Below, in pieces: positions 12,466-25,554 of a DNA stretch of 64,000 nucleotides (position 1 is the first letter of the stretch; every line of letters begins with the position of its first letter). A program made the position numbers and the translations under genes. Under the pieces are notes generated by a model that did no database searches, was not told the DNA's origin, and saw only the letters and a list, made by a program, of their open reading frames with translations. Origin of the DNA: Dichotomocladium elegans (Eukaryota; Mucoromycota; Mucoromycetes; Mucorales; Lichtheimiaceae); NCBI GenBank assembly GCA_025716815.1, contig JAIXMN010000007.1:389501-453500 (forward strand). Direction: 5' to 3'.

Positions 12466-14690
12466 TAAATGTCGTCAAGCATCTTATATCTCCAAGATAA
12501 CGATACCATCCTCTGTCACCTCAATCGCGGCACTCATTATCATTATCAGTACATGATACATGATGCTTACCAGCCTGCAATGACTAAGGAGGACAAGGAG
12601 GAGAAAAGCGCGCACAAGTACACCTCGTGAATATTAAATTTTATTTTATCAGCGGCATTTGACACAGCCCACAGCGGTAAAAACAATCATCAAAGTACTC
12701 ACTGTGGTTTCCGCAAACATGAAATCATTACTCTACATGACTTTCTTTACACCATCATAGTATTGCAGTCGCGAGACCCACAAGAGAATAAAAGTCGGAA
12801 GCCAACATTTTCATTATGTATAAAGCGATATATGCACCTAGCAAATGGCCATCAATAACCAAGTCATATGGAGAGATACAGTACTAATTAGATTCACAAA
12901 CTATCTGGATGACGATGTACGTTTCAATTTCCTCATCCTTTGGCAAAATGCCCCAAGGACAATAGGTCATACAAACGCAATCCGGTTTAACTTCACAGAA
13001 GCCCAATTCTGATGCTCTGCAGAAATATTTAACGGCTTCCATACAGTACTTGTTTGCCCTATTGGTATGTTTGCAGATTGTGCAAAAATAAGGATAAAGA
13101 ATCAACAGAGAGCGCTTTAGCTCTCCTCTATATAGTTTGAGCTGCCACGCACCATCATGATACTATGCCCGCAAACCATCTGGCGCAGACCAAGATCAAC
13201 CCGTCCCAACTTCGGAGCGCGACCGCCAGGACTGGCTATTTTCCTGGGTATCGTAAAGGTCCCAATGATTTGCAAAGGAGATGCGATGGTCACCTCTTGA
13301 TAAAGCGCATACGAGCTCCCCTCTTCATCCCTCTTGGTGGTGAGGGCTTCTAAAGCAGTCTCCACTGACCCTTCATCATGGATACTTCACATTTGCTAAA
13401 GAAAACCCAATGCCAAATTTGAGCAGCTTACTTGGTAAATGCCGTTGGGCAACTGAGATGGAGCTATGGTAAAAACGAACGTCCATTGCGACAGGTTGCC
13501 GGAGCTTCCTTTCCACCCAGCATGCCATCAGGTCGATCGTAGAAGCAGCAGTGGTACTCCTTCTACTGCTCTATCGTCTTCATGCTTCGTGCATGATCGT
13601 CCAAGTTAAGATCTAAGCCAGCGTTGCATACGGTCTCTCGCACTATCTGGCATCAAGAGGTCACCACCCGGGTTGCGCAACATGCTTTCCAGCCTCCCAT
13701 TTTCTTGCCTAGTCAATGAGGTCATAGAGCGTCGCCCAACCTGAGGAATGGTGGAACCAGGAGTGCATATACCGACTCCAAATGGCCAAGTCTTCTTGGC
13801 TTCCTTCGAGGTAGTCAATGGATCAATCAGTCTGGACTGTGGCGTCGCCAGAATGAGGGAACAGGAAGCGCGCGGGACCAGACAAAAATAAATATTGACA
13901 TCATAAAAAGAGGGGATGGATAAAATGTCTTGGCCCCGTGCTGCTGAGAATTACTTGGAAAGGCGATCGACGTGCCACCTTTATTTTGTTTACCATCACA
14001 TATAACACTCGGCGCTCTCTCCATAAGAGACATTGGAGTGTTATCAGTAGATCTCATCCCTCATATATCGTACGTGCTACTCATTGATGGAGCAGCTATG
14101 AAACATTTGCTGCAACAGTAAAGTTCAAAGAGAGAGCAACCTTCCGGATTCATGGTTTATTGACATTTTCACATGCTTTCCATTTTGGGGGGAGGGCGTG
14201 ACCTGTGCACCATAAATGATCTCTGTGCAACCTTGCAGAATGTTGATCCCCCGCACGTAGCCACTGTGACAGCCAGAGTTATGGTGGTAATAGGCGAAAG
14301 TATGTCAAAACGCAACGGAAAAAGACGAGACTAGTACGAGGAGAATCGCAAACATCGATTTATGGATATTGTAATATCAAGCAATGTGAAGGAAGACATA
14401 CACGGCGATGGGGAAAGAATGAAAAAAGTTTATATCATATATGTTGCTCCCTTGGGGGGAGAGAACGTTTCTTAAGAAACTCTTTACACTCGTTAATTGA
14501 CGTATGGACCAAATACTACCCAGATAGACAGACTGGCTATATCGTCATCAACCAGAGATGAGACTGTTCGAAGGTAAAGAATAAGGTGAATCGCCCATGG
14601 GTGGAGTAGGAAGTAAATGATTTCGTTTTTCGCGGAAGACGGTTAATCCTGGGATCCCCCCCATCGATTTTCCTTGACCCCACCGAAAAA
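12466..14690. other. Gene-poor stretch with unexplained minus-strand open frames
   Basis: Minus-strand open frames at 12884-13105 (a Cys-rich segment around KYFCRASELGFCEVKPDC), 13117-13365 and 13606-13818 have amino-acid text that looks protein-like rather than random, and they lie in the same order on one strand. I could not connect them with consistent splice phases or recognise a family. They may be exons of an unrecognised gene or a decayed element. Nothing else was seen. Confidence 0.35.
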
Positions 14691-14695
14691 AAAGC

Positions 14696-14705
14696 ATATA
14701 AATAC
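14696..14705 (+). promoter_or_regulatory. TATA-like box before the Ser/Pro-rich unit
   Basis: CATATAAATA lies about 40 nt upstream of two close ATGs (14738 and 14745) in an otherwise AT-moderate region. This is the usual distance for a fungal TATA element, which supports real transcription of the downstream low-complexity unit. Inference only. Confidence 0.4.
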
Positions 14706-14737
14706 GGCAGAATGTTAGTTCAGATTTCGTAACAGTT

Positions 14738-15807
14738 ATGCAACATGTTTACAGCACCTTTCTCTCGCTCTTCGCCTTCTCTCGCTCGCTCGCTTCTCGG
14801 TTCGTGGGCTGGTCCCGAACCAATGGAGATCTGCCCGGACTCTCCTCTTCCGTCGGCTTGGGCTGGTCCCGAGCCGATGGAGATCTGTCCGGAGACTCCT
14901 TTTTCTCTGCTCGGGCTGGTCCCGAGCCTATGGACATATGCCTTCCCTCGCCGCCGCCGTCGCCTCTTTCTGCTCGGGCTGGTCCCGAGCCTATGGACCT
15001 ATGCCCCCGTCACCGTCGCCGTCGCCGCTCCTTTTCTCTGCTCGGGCTAGTCCCGAGCCTATGGATCTATGCCCCCCTTCGCCACTGGCTCATTCCTCTC
15101 CTTCTTTGTCGTCTTCTCCTCCGCTTCCGTCGTCCTCTCCTTTTCTTCCGCCGTTGTCTCCTCTTCTTCTGCCTTCGCCCATTCCGTTCTCTGTACCTTC
15201 CTCTCCTTCCTCTCCTTCTTCGACTCCTCCGCTTCCTTCCTCCTCTCCGTTCCTTGAGCCAGTGTCTCCATCCCTTCTCCATCTTGCGTCTCCTTCCTCT
15301 CCTTCTTCCCTATCATCCTATCCTTCCTTCCTTACTTCGCCTTCGTCTTCTTCTCCCTCTCCGTCCCCGCCCTACATGCCTGCCTCCCCCGTCCGCGACG
15401 AAGGCATGTAGGGTGATGTGCCTTCCTTCCATTCCTTACCGGTATGTTTTAAAGTCTGCCTTGTGGTGTACGATATTATGAATGCTAAAAGCTTATTTTT
15501 GACTCCATCGCTTCTGTAGCTTCCGCTCCTGCCGCCTTCCTCTTCTTCCGTCTCCTTATCCTCTTTCGTTCCTTTCCGCTCCTTGGTATGTATTAACAGT
15601 TGGCGTGTAATATATACTATGAAAATCAAGGCTCATCGTTGTCCATCTCTTCTATAGTTCCGCTTCCTCTTGTTCCGCCATCCTTTTCTTCCTCTTTTCC
15701 GCCTCCTCCGCTCTGTGGTGGCTTCCCGAGTCAGGGGCTGTCGTAAGTCAAATCGAGAACCAAATACATAGCCATGTTACTAATTAGCGCACATTGACCT
15801 GTGTAGT
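14738..15807 (+). CDS. Low-complexity Ser/Pro-rich spliced unit, uncertain
   Basis: After a TATA-like element the strand becomes extremely C/T-rich. In one frame it reads a Ser/Pro/Leu-rich protein containing AGPEPMEICP repeats (frame of 14745), and in another (14938-15411) a Ser-Pro-rich tail ending RDEGM. Three intervals look like introns: about 15440-15518 (GTATGT...TCTGTAG), 15584-15656 (GTATGT...TCTATAG) and 15744-15807 (GTAAGT...TGTGTAG), each flanked by the same C/T-rich text. No single frame runs through all five repeat units, because the spacers are 54, 53, 63 and 68 nt. Either splicing is more complex, the gene is decayed, or the transcript is non-coding. No family recognised. Confidence 0.3.
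14806..15075 (+). repeat. Five spaced copies of a GC-rich hairpin-forming motif
   Basis: GGGCTGGTCCCGAGCC followed by (A/T/G)ATGGA recurs five times, with its GGTCCC core at 14811, 14865, 14918, 14981 and 15049 (the last copy has AGTCCC). The motif can fold two ways, GGCT with AGCC or CGGG with CCCG. Spacers between copies are diverged pyrimidine-rich DNA. The core is far better conserved than the spacers. Confidence 0.7.
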
Positions 15808-15873
15808 CCAGCAGTCTCTGAGGGGACCATTGGTGTCTTTCCATGGTCCCTTGGGCGGCGGGTGAACCCTGAT

Positions 15874-16604
15874 GGAAGTCATCCATGGCTGGAGAGGATG
15901 ATCTTTCCTGCATCTCTCAGTGGTCTCCGAGGTGCTGTCGAATCGCCTACCCGATGATGCCCCTGTGGGATGACGGAGAAGCCACGCCGTAGCAAATCCT
16001 TCGTGAAGGAAACACCGCTGGAAAGTGGGTATTGGCATCCACGAGAGCATGCAATACTATATACCCGTTAGCACACCGAATGCAGATGATGCACATACTG
16101 TCATTACACGCATGCTGAGCAAGAAAGATTGTTCGAGGGCAGACACATCAGCGCACCAGTACTGGAGACCATGGCAACCCGCTCCACATGTGGACGGGCT
16201 GTCTTGGTCTCCTCTATGAGAAGTATACAAAGGTACGTTGAGCTTTATATTCCATTGTTTTGCATGATATGGCTTTACTAACTACGCTTTAGTATGGAAT
16301 AGCACCCAGAGGCCGACTGGAGCGTTGATGTTTCTATACCTCGAATCCTCTTTCTTGCGAAGCATGTTGTATACTGACGGTATGTACAGCATCTGCGTTC
16401 AGTGTAATAACGGATATATAGCATTGCATGTCCTTGTGGATGTCAGTATCCGCTTTCGGGCGGGGTCTCCTTCACGAGGGTTTTGTTGCGGTGTGACTTT
16501 TCTGTTGTTCTGCAGGGTCATCATTGGTGTAGGTGGTTCGGCGGCGCCTGGGAAGCCACAGAGGGATGCAGGGAAGATTATCCTCTCCTGCTGTGGGTGA
16601 CTCT
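15874..16604. repeat. Long inverted duplication (arms ~290 bp, loop ~150 bp)
   Basis: The plus strand of 16313-16604 aligns almost without gaps to the reverse complement of 15874-16163, at roughly three quarters identity by eye. Matching landmarks include CTTTCTTGC, GTATGT-CA-CATCTGC, TAACGG-TATATAG, ATTGCATG, TCCTTCACGA, CATCAT-GG and ATCCTCTCC. The loop (16164-16312) contains an intron-like interval, 16233-16292 (GTACGT...CTAAC...TTTAG). Transcription through this would give a hairpin of about 290 imperfect pairs. Open frames on both arms (minus 15784-16050, plus 16483-16824) show related text (TTERCRKDHPL and ATEGCREDYPL), so the duplicated unit may once have been coding. No known element was recognised. 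Confidence 0.75.
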
Positions 16605-16895
16605 CTTGACGGGGGATCCCAATGCCCCTCGGGAATGTGATCATGACGTGCTTGTGCACACCCTTTCCGTGCCACTTGCACTCTTTGGGCGAAGGCAGCG
16701 AGTTTATATTCTCGCATGTGCGGCGGTTTCCTCGTTACTACGCTTACAGACACTACGCGCTGTTCTCGGGAGATCTCTGATCAAGGCAATATCGTTACGG
16801 GGAGAATTCGCTACGGCGGTCTAATTTAACCGGAATCATTGGCATTATAACAGCGGGTGGCCAGCGCACTTTTACTTTGAACCGAAACTACTACT

Positions 16896-17613
16896 TTGGA
16901 GACACAACATATTGACATGGATCCCAGGCGGTGTATTTCACAAGCAAGGATATCTACTACGTCAATATCCTTGTCCACAAGAATACTTTTGGCGGAATTA
17001 TGCATTCACTCAGCTGCATCTGAGCATAACACGAAGGCGACGACTACCAATGCCATGTCGAATCAAGGAGCATCTTATGATAAAGTCCATCAAGCAAACC
17101 TGGTCATTGCTCTCATCCTCAGAGAGGGACAACACTCCACCATATCAATCATCACATAGAAAGTGTATACAAATAGCCGAGAAGCACAAAAAGATCGAGA
17201 AAACCAAGAAACACACCAATGGACACAAGAACAGTTCCCACCGGTCTTCGCCGAATACAATCAGCAGAACTTATTTCAAGAACATCCAAGAACATTTTGG
17301 ACATGTATCGTATTCACGCCCATCAAACCACAAACCGGTTGTGCTACGGTTTCTCTGATAAACCGCCTTTACTTGTCGATCTGGAAAGACTACCTAGTGG
17401 GCTACTGTTTACAACTCACAGATTATTATACAACAAGTGAAAAGCTTAAGAGGCCTCCCCTATGTTGAACTAAATCATCAGGTATGTTTTAGGCGAATAT
17501 CTTCATCATCAATTACCTCACATGCTAACTATATCGTTTGTCTGATGCAGAACACATTAGATTATTACTCTGGACTCACGGCGGCAGTCCACATTGAGAG
17601 GCCAGAAACATGA
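16896..17613 (+). CDS. Unrecognised gene; two 3' exons are well defined
   Basis: The most secure part is the last intron, 17482-17550 (GTATGT, internal GCTAAC, ATGCAG). It joins, in phase 0, ...VKSLRGLPYVELNHQ (exon about 17422-17481) to NTLDYYSGLTAAVHIERPET and a stop at 17611-17613. Upstream, several overlapping frames between 16896 and 17440 look protein-like, but no unique exon chain could be chosen. An acceptor at 17421 (CTCACAG) is plausible, with a weak GTTGTG donor near 17337. No family recognised. It lies just beyond the inverted duplication and may belong to the same element. Confidence 0.35.
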
Positions 17614-19055
17614 TCTCCAGATGCTTGCGAATATACCGCAATTATACCGTATTTTTTATGTATTATAGACGACAGATATAAATAATAGATGATGTAAATA
17701 ATAGAGCAAATCACATATACAATTTTATGCCACGTCTAGGACTCTCTCCAATAGAGTACGAGCATTATAGAGAACGTTCGGAAAGATATTTAGATGATTA
17801 TCCTACAAAGCACAAAACACAAGGCGGATGGCAGATGGCATATGGCAGATTGCTGATTGTATGATCGGCGCGCTGGGCATAGCTTTTCCTTGCACTCAAC
17901 GTTACTATATGGGCGGTGTGCATATATCAGACCAATCTTGGCGCTCTCAATGATTGGCGACATAAGGAACCACTGCCGTGCTCAACCCAAACCAAGTATG
18001 CTGTTTAAATCCCAAGACGAGCTACAAACGGGTGCTAAAGCAATCCCATTCCACGCTCCAACAGCCTAGAAAAGAAGCAGAAGTATTACCTTTTAAGAAC
18101 CGTTAAGCATGTGACCGCGTTCGTAGCCGATGCAGGTCACATGTCACCGCTGGGGATCATGTGAATGCCATTGGTGCTCTCTACGTTGCTTTGAGTTTCG
18201 AGGTCCTGATCATTGATACGCTCCCTATTTTTTTAAATGCGTCGGTCAACCTCTTTTGTGTTTGCATGTAAAGATCAGGAAGAGCTAGGAATAATCTACT
18301 CCAAAATCAGAAAGTCGCTGATGGCACTGAGGAAATCAGAGAGCAACGTGGTGACAACATACCGCATTCTATGGAGAGGGCACCCTGCAAGCAATCACAA
18401 GAATTCATGCAACCGCGTAATCATTGGATCTTGACTCTCGACGGCTTGTTTATCTTGTCTTTTGACTATCTTGCGCTTCTATACAACACGGGAGGTCTGA
18501 TATGTAGAGCCATTAGGTCGCGGGAAAAGGACTCGGCGTACTCTAATAATTGCTACTAGTCGGACAATGGTTACGATCGAGCTCGAAGCAGAAGCGTAGA
18601 GTGGCATCGTATTTTTTTCGTGCGCACTTGGAAGAGCGCAAGAAAGATGTTTCTTGTTGATTCCAATGGAAAGCGCGGTAAGTTTATCTTTCCATCCGTT
18701 CTCCTTCAAGCAACAGCTCTGGCAAATTATCTCAAATGTACAGGCGGTCTGCGTGAAAGGGATGCGTTAAGCACGTTTTCCCGTCCTCTCCAGGGATTTT
18801 AGGCCTATGTGCCCGGCTTGCGTTGTTGCCGTAAATCAGCCTGCCCTTTTTGTATAGAATCTGCCCTGGAGTTCACGCGACCAAATTGCCACACCTCATT
18901 TTTTTTTTAAAAAAAAATTATAAAAGAAATCGTTCTGTGCTTTGTAGATTGACCAATTGCACCCGCACTTGATGAGCCATGGAAGAAAAGTCAACAACGA
19001 TACCGAGCTACCTGGTGGGGCTGCGTCGCCAGTTCTTGTCCCTGCCGTTGCTTCA
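17614..19055. other. Gene-poor accessory DNA
   Basis: About 1.4 kb with no supportable gene. A short intron-like interval (GTAAGT at about 18678 to TACAG at 18743) sits in a 40-50 residue open frame starting near 18647 but has no further exons. A poly-T/poly-A stretch (about 18900-18917) precedes copy B of the dispersed repeat. Confidence 0.4.
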
Positions 19056-19500
19056 CTGTTGCTCATACCCGAGTTGCTCCTTATTTTGCTGTCCGCTGCC
19101 TTATTCCCGCGCTCGCCAGGCGTAATTTGTCCACTGGTCTGCCTTTTCGCTTGCTTCGTCCGCTTTTGGGCCTTCGCCCGCCTTTAGGCCTTCGCCCCCA
19201 ACGTGCCCCTGCCGTTGCTTCCGGAGTTATCCTACTCTTTGCTTCTGGCGTCGCCTGTCCTTGCTCCTGCCATTGCTCCTGAAGCACCATCCATCCGTCC
19301 GCCATGGTCACCCGCCACGCGCACATCTGGATATGCCTGGCGTGAGCAGTGATGGTAAGTCAAACTATAAAGGGGACGGCTTGATGTTCTCTGTTGAAGT
19401 ACGAGGTCCGTTTAACTTATCAAAGGACATTTCATCTAAGTTTATGCGACTTTTTTTTTTTTTTACAAAATTCATTTTGGGAGATAAAGTAACCGGCTGT
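19056..19500. repeat. Dispersed repeat, copy B
   Basis: Second copy of the repeat at 8350-8737, same orientation. It carries the same ordered landmarks, including GGCGTAATTTG, GCGCACATCT, the GGTAAGT site at about 19354-19360, AAAGGGG-CGG-TTGATGTT and GATAAAGTAA. On the minus strand it reads PEATAGARWG then an Arg/Gly/Lys-rich repeat (RRPKGG twice). A T-run at about 19451-19465 is specific to this copy. Confidence 0.6.
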
Positions 19501-20428
19501 GCGTAGCTACAGTGTAGTTTTACAGAGGTAGATGCCCGCACGGGAAAGTATTTGACCTTCTGCTTCATCGATGGTAATTGCTAAACGGTACAAACAGGGA
19601 ATTGGCGGCGGCAGAGCACAAATCGGATCTCATTCTCTTTTGGGCACAGAATAACTCAACGAAGGATATGCTCCGCGCCATGTTGTGCATGGGCAATGCA
19701 TCTGGCGGCAACGCAATGGTCCATAATTCTTGTAACGATGACTGTCGTTGCAGAAACGTGAGCCTTGGTTGAAACTTAGCAGTACCAAAGACGTACTGAT
19801 TTTAGCTTGTTGATAACATCAACCTGGGCATTCCTGGTTGTAAGGGTGGTACCATGATGAAATTGGAATAGGCGGCTAGCCGTGGAGGGCAAGCGAACGG
19901 TAGACGACAATGATTGCTGCTGTTGACCTTAACGCATTATTTTGTGGAAGTCGACACTTTTGTGATACGTGAGACCGGCCGCCACCGACAGCAGGACGCA
20001 TGTTGAGAAAGAAAGAAGCAACGTGAGCTGAAATAACATCAAAATATCGTGTATACACGTTCTTTGGTAACAATATGTTATTAGAGATGGTAAAACAACA
20101 CATAGCAATAGGCGCAGCCATCAATTAAGCAAATAAAGGTCTTCGGCAATCGTGGATGCTGTCTCAGGAACAAAATCCGTACCAATGTTTCTCCTCCATT
20201 TACCCGAGATGACTGAAGAAACACAGCTTTTCGAAAGTGGGCGGGTATTTAGCTCGAAAACATTATGAGAATCATAATCAAGGGAACAACAAAGAAATGG
20301 GATGCAAAAAAACAAAGAAGGCGGAAAAGGTCGCCCTCTGGTTGGTTGCACAAGACAAGAGCAGACAAAAGAAGAGTCAGTTCCGCGCACTCTTTTCCAC
20401 TTTCTCTTGTCCAGCTCACGGTTTCGCG
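19501..20428. other. Intergenic, upstream of kinesin-13
   Basis: About 930 bp. No gene or RNA supported. The last 200 bp before 20429 must include the kinesin promoter; no TATA element was identified. Confidence 0.5.
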
Positions 20429-23345
<2,917 letters not shown>

Positions 23346-23582
23346 AAAAATGAATAATGAAATGTTTCCCCACCAGCCAAAATACCCAGTTTCTATCTTC
23401 CATCTCATGTCCCCTCCCCAACAAAGACGATATTGTACACCTACACTACGTTCTCTTCCACGCAAATGTACATCTCTCTTATGCATGTTTACTTTCTCAT
23501 TGCACTTCCCCACATAATCCGTCGCCTTCATTAAAAAGGACAAAGAAGAGTGAATGAATTCCGTCTTTATTCCAGATCATAC

Positions 23583-24120
23583 TTAGATGTTGGAGGGGTA
23601 AAGCATCTAGAATTGAAGTAGACGAACGACTGTGAGTATTCGAATGGAACGAAGGTGTTCAAGAGACTTACGATGCGGACGGAGGCACCGAAGGACTTGG
23701 GGGGCAAGTTCTTGCGGAAGCGAGCCTTGACGACACCGCTGGTGCCGTGGGGGCGGGCAATGCGACCCCAGATGACACGGAGCTTAGAGCCGTTCTTTTC
23801 CTTGTTGGCGTAGTAGACGTAGGCGACACGCTTGCCGAGGTAGAAGCGGGCATCCTCAGTGGTCTGAACACCCTCAATCTTGAGGAGCGATACATTGGGA
23901 TTCTGGGTACGCTTAGCGCGTTCGTAGCCCAAGACGCGGCCCTTGGCGTACAGACTATGGTTGCAAATATCAATTCATCCATCCATTCATTCATCCATCC
24001 ATCCATCGTTCGTTTGCGGGGGGAGATGTGCGCTTCGGTCTGGTGGTGTATGTATATATGTGCATATATGTGTTTATGTTGATTGTAGCTTCCTTACCGA
24101 GAGGTGGATTCAGCAGCCAT
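23583..24120 (-). CDS. RPL33: 60S ribosomal protein eL33 (L33/L35A)
   Basis: Three exons, 24098-24120, 23672-23954 and 23583-23606, give 109 residues, the expected size (yeast 107). The start [20 protein letters not shown], the core [19 protein letters not shown] and [17 protein letters not shown], and the end ASVRIMLYPSNI are diagnostic. It is a component of the large ribosomal subunit. The first exon carries only seven full codons, and intron 1 (23955-24097) contains an ATCC tetranucleotide tract. It is convergent with the kinesin gene, whose stop is about 240 bp away. Confidence 0.97.
23974..24007. repeat. ATCC/ATTC microsatellite in RPL33 intron 1
   Basis: About 34 bp of tandem TCATCC/ATTC tetramers inside the first intron of the ribosomal protein gene. 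Confidence 0.85.
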
Positions 24121-25096
24121 GTTTGCGACGGATGAAAGGAGGAAGGCCCGCTCGTTTGCTGGGCCTGTACTCGCAATGGAGCCTCTGCCGCCACCTCCAC
24201 CCCCGATCCGCGTTCCTCCCCCAACTTCCGTTTTCCGGTTAACCCAGCCCTGTTGGTCAAGTCAGATTGCTTAGACGCAGTCACTTGCACAACCCATTCC
24301 TGGATTGAATTAAATCGGTTTTACAATTATAGCCAATCCGATTCTCTGAAACGGAGGCTTATCCCCGTGGGTCGACAAGCTCGGCATGCACCAGCCTTAT
24401 GGCATTTTCTACTTTAAAATTTCGTACACAAGAAATATTTCGACAATCATAAGTCAGCTGAAAACAGCAATCCTTCCTACACTTTATAACTTGCACAAAA
24501 GGGTCTCGAGGGATCCAGCATTTACCCGGGTAGTCCCGGCGATAACCAGCGTAAAAAGAACAAGAAAAAGGTCCCCAGCAAACCAGGAGAGAGGAATGGG
24601 AAGGCGTAAAAGGGTTCCTTCTCTTCCATGTCTCATCAAGTACGGATATATACGATTGGCCAATCTGCAAAGGAGAGTGGCTGTTAGGATGCAATAAATA
24701 CTTTAGTATGATAGTGATTGTACCCGATAAGAGCATGTATTTGAAGCTCGAATCTCTTATTCTTTGTGGTTTAACAATGCTGCACCATACTGCGATGCGT
24801 CACATGATATCCTCCTTTGGAAAACTTACAACTTTCATCGCTGCTACTTCACGATGCTCACCGTCTATCAAACGTTTAACAAACAGCGCATATATTAAAC
24901 GAAACCAGACTCACACAAGAGCACAATCTCGTTCCATGCCCGACTACAATGCAGCTTTATCAATGACCGTATTCTGTTTATCTAGATTAGCGGGAAATAT
25001 ATTCATCATAATAAAAACCAAGAAACCTTCCTTCTTCCTCCCGTGCCAACGACTAGATTTCTATCCCTGCACAATTAGCTTACTATTAGGCAGAGG
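24121..25096. other. Intergenic, RPL33 promoter side
   Basis: About 980 bp with no supported gene. The plus-strand open frame 24708-25100 has random-looking composition. Position 24121 onward is the RPL33 upstream region. Confidence 0.5.
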
Positions 25097-25554
25097 CTAG
25101 TACTTGGATTCCAAGGCTTCAAGAATACGAGCAAAAGCTTTGAGCTTTGTTTCACTCTCTTGCAGTCTTTTATAGCGCTTTTCGATAAAGTGTCTTCCTG
25201 CAAAAGAAAATGCCGCTTCACCTCCCTCTTTTGCCACAGCCCAAATTTGTCCTACGGTATCGAGTTAATCTAAGGGAGGCACGTAACGAGTACCCACGAT
25301 ACTAATGTCCTTCTTCATCTTTCTATGCGTGTGGATGGGTGCTTTATCCTCGACCTTACCGTCCTTTTTTTCGACAGAATAGAATCCTGTTTTCTGTTAA
25401 CGAAGATAGGAACAGTGCTGTGCACAGAGGTTCGAGTGTAAGTAGACCTAGCCATACTCGTTTTACATGTGCCCCTTCGGTCGAAATAAAATTATGATCT
25501 ACTTACAGCCCCTAAAAATGCTATCACGGCACAAATTATGTCGTTTTTACTCAT
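25097..25554 (-). CDS. Small conserved-looking protein, 100 residues, unknown function
   Basis: Three exons, 25507-25554, 25294-25393 and 25097-25251, splice with matching phases (0, then 1) into 303 nt ending TAG. Intron 1 is GTAAGT...TTAACAG; intron 2 is only 42 nt (GTACTC...CCGTAG). The protein starts MSKNDIICAVIAFLGAKTGF, a short hydrophobic N-terminal segment. It continues with a basic middle (HTHRKMKKDISIV) and an amphipathic C-terminal helix ending ARILEALESKY. It could be a small single-pass or peripheral membrane protein. No family was recognised. Clean phases and helical, charged text make chance unlikely, but the function is unknown. Confidence 0.62.
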
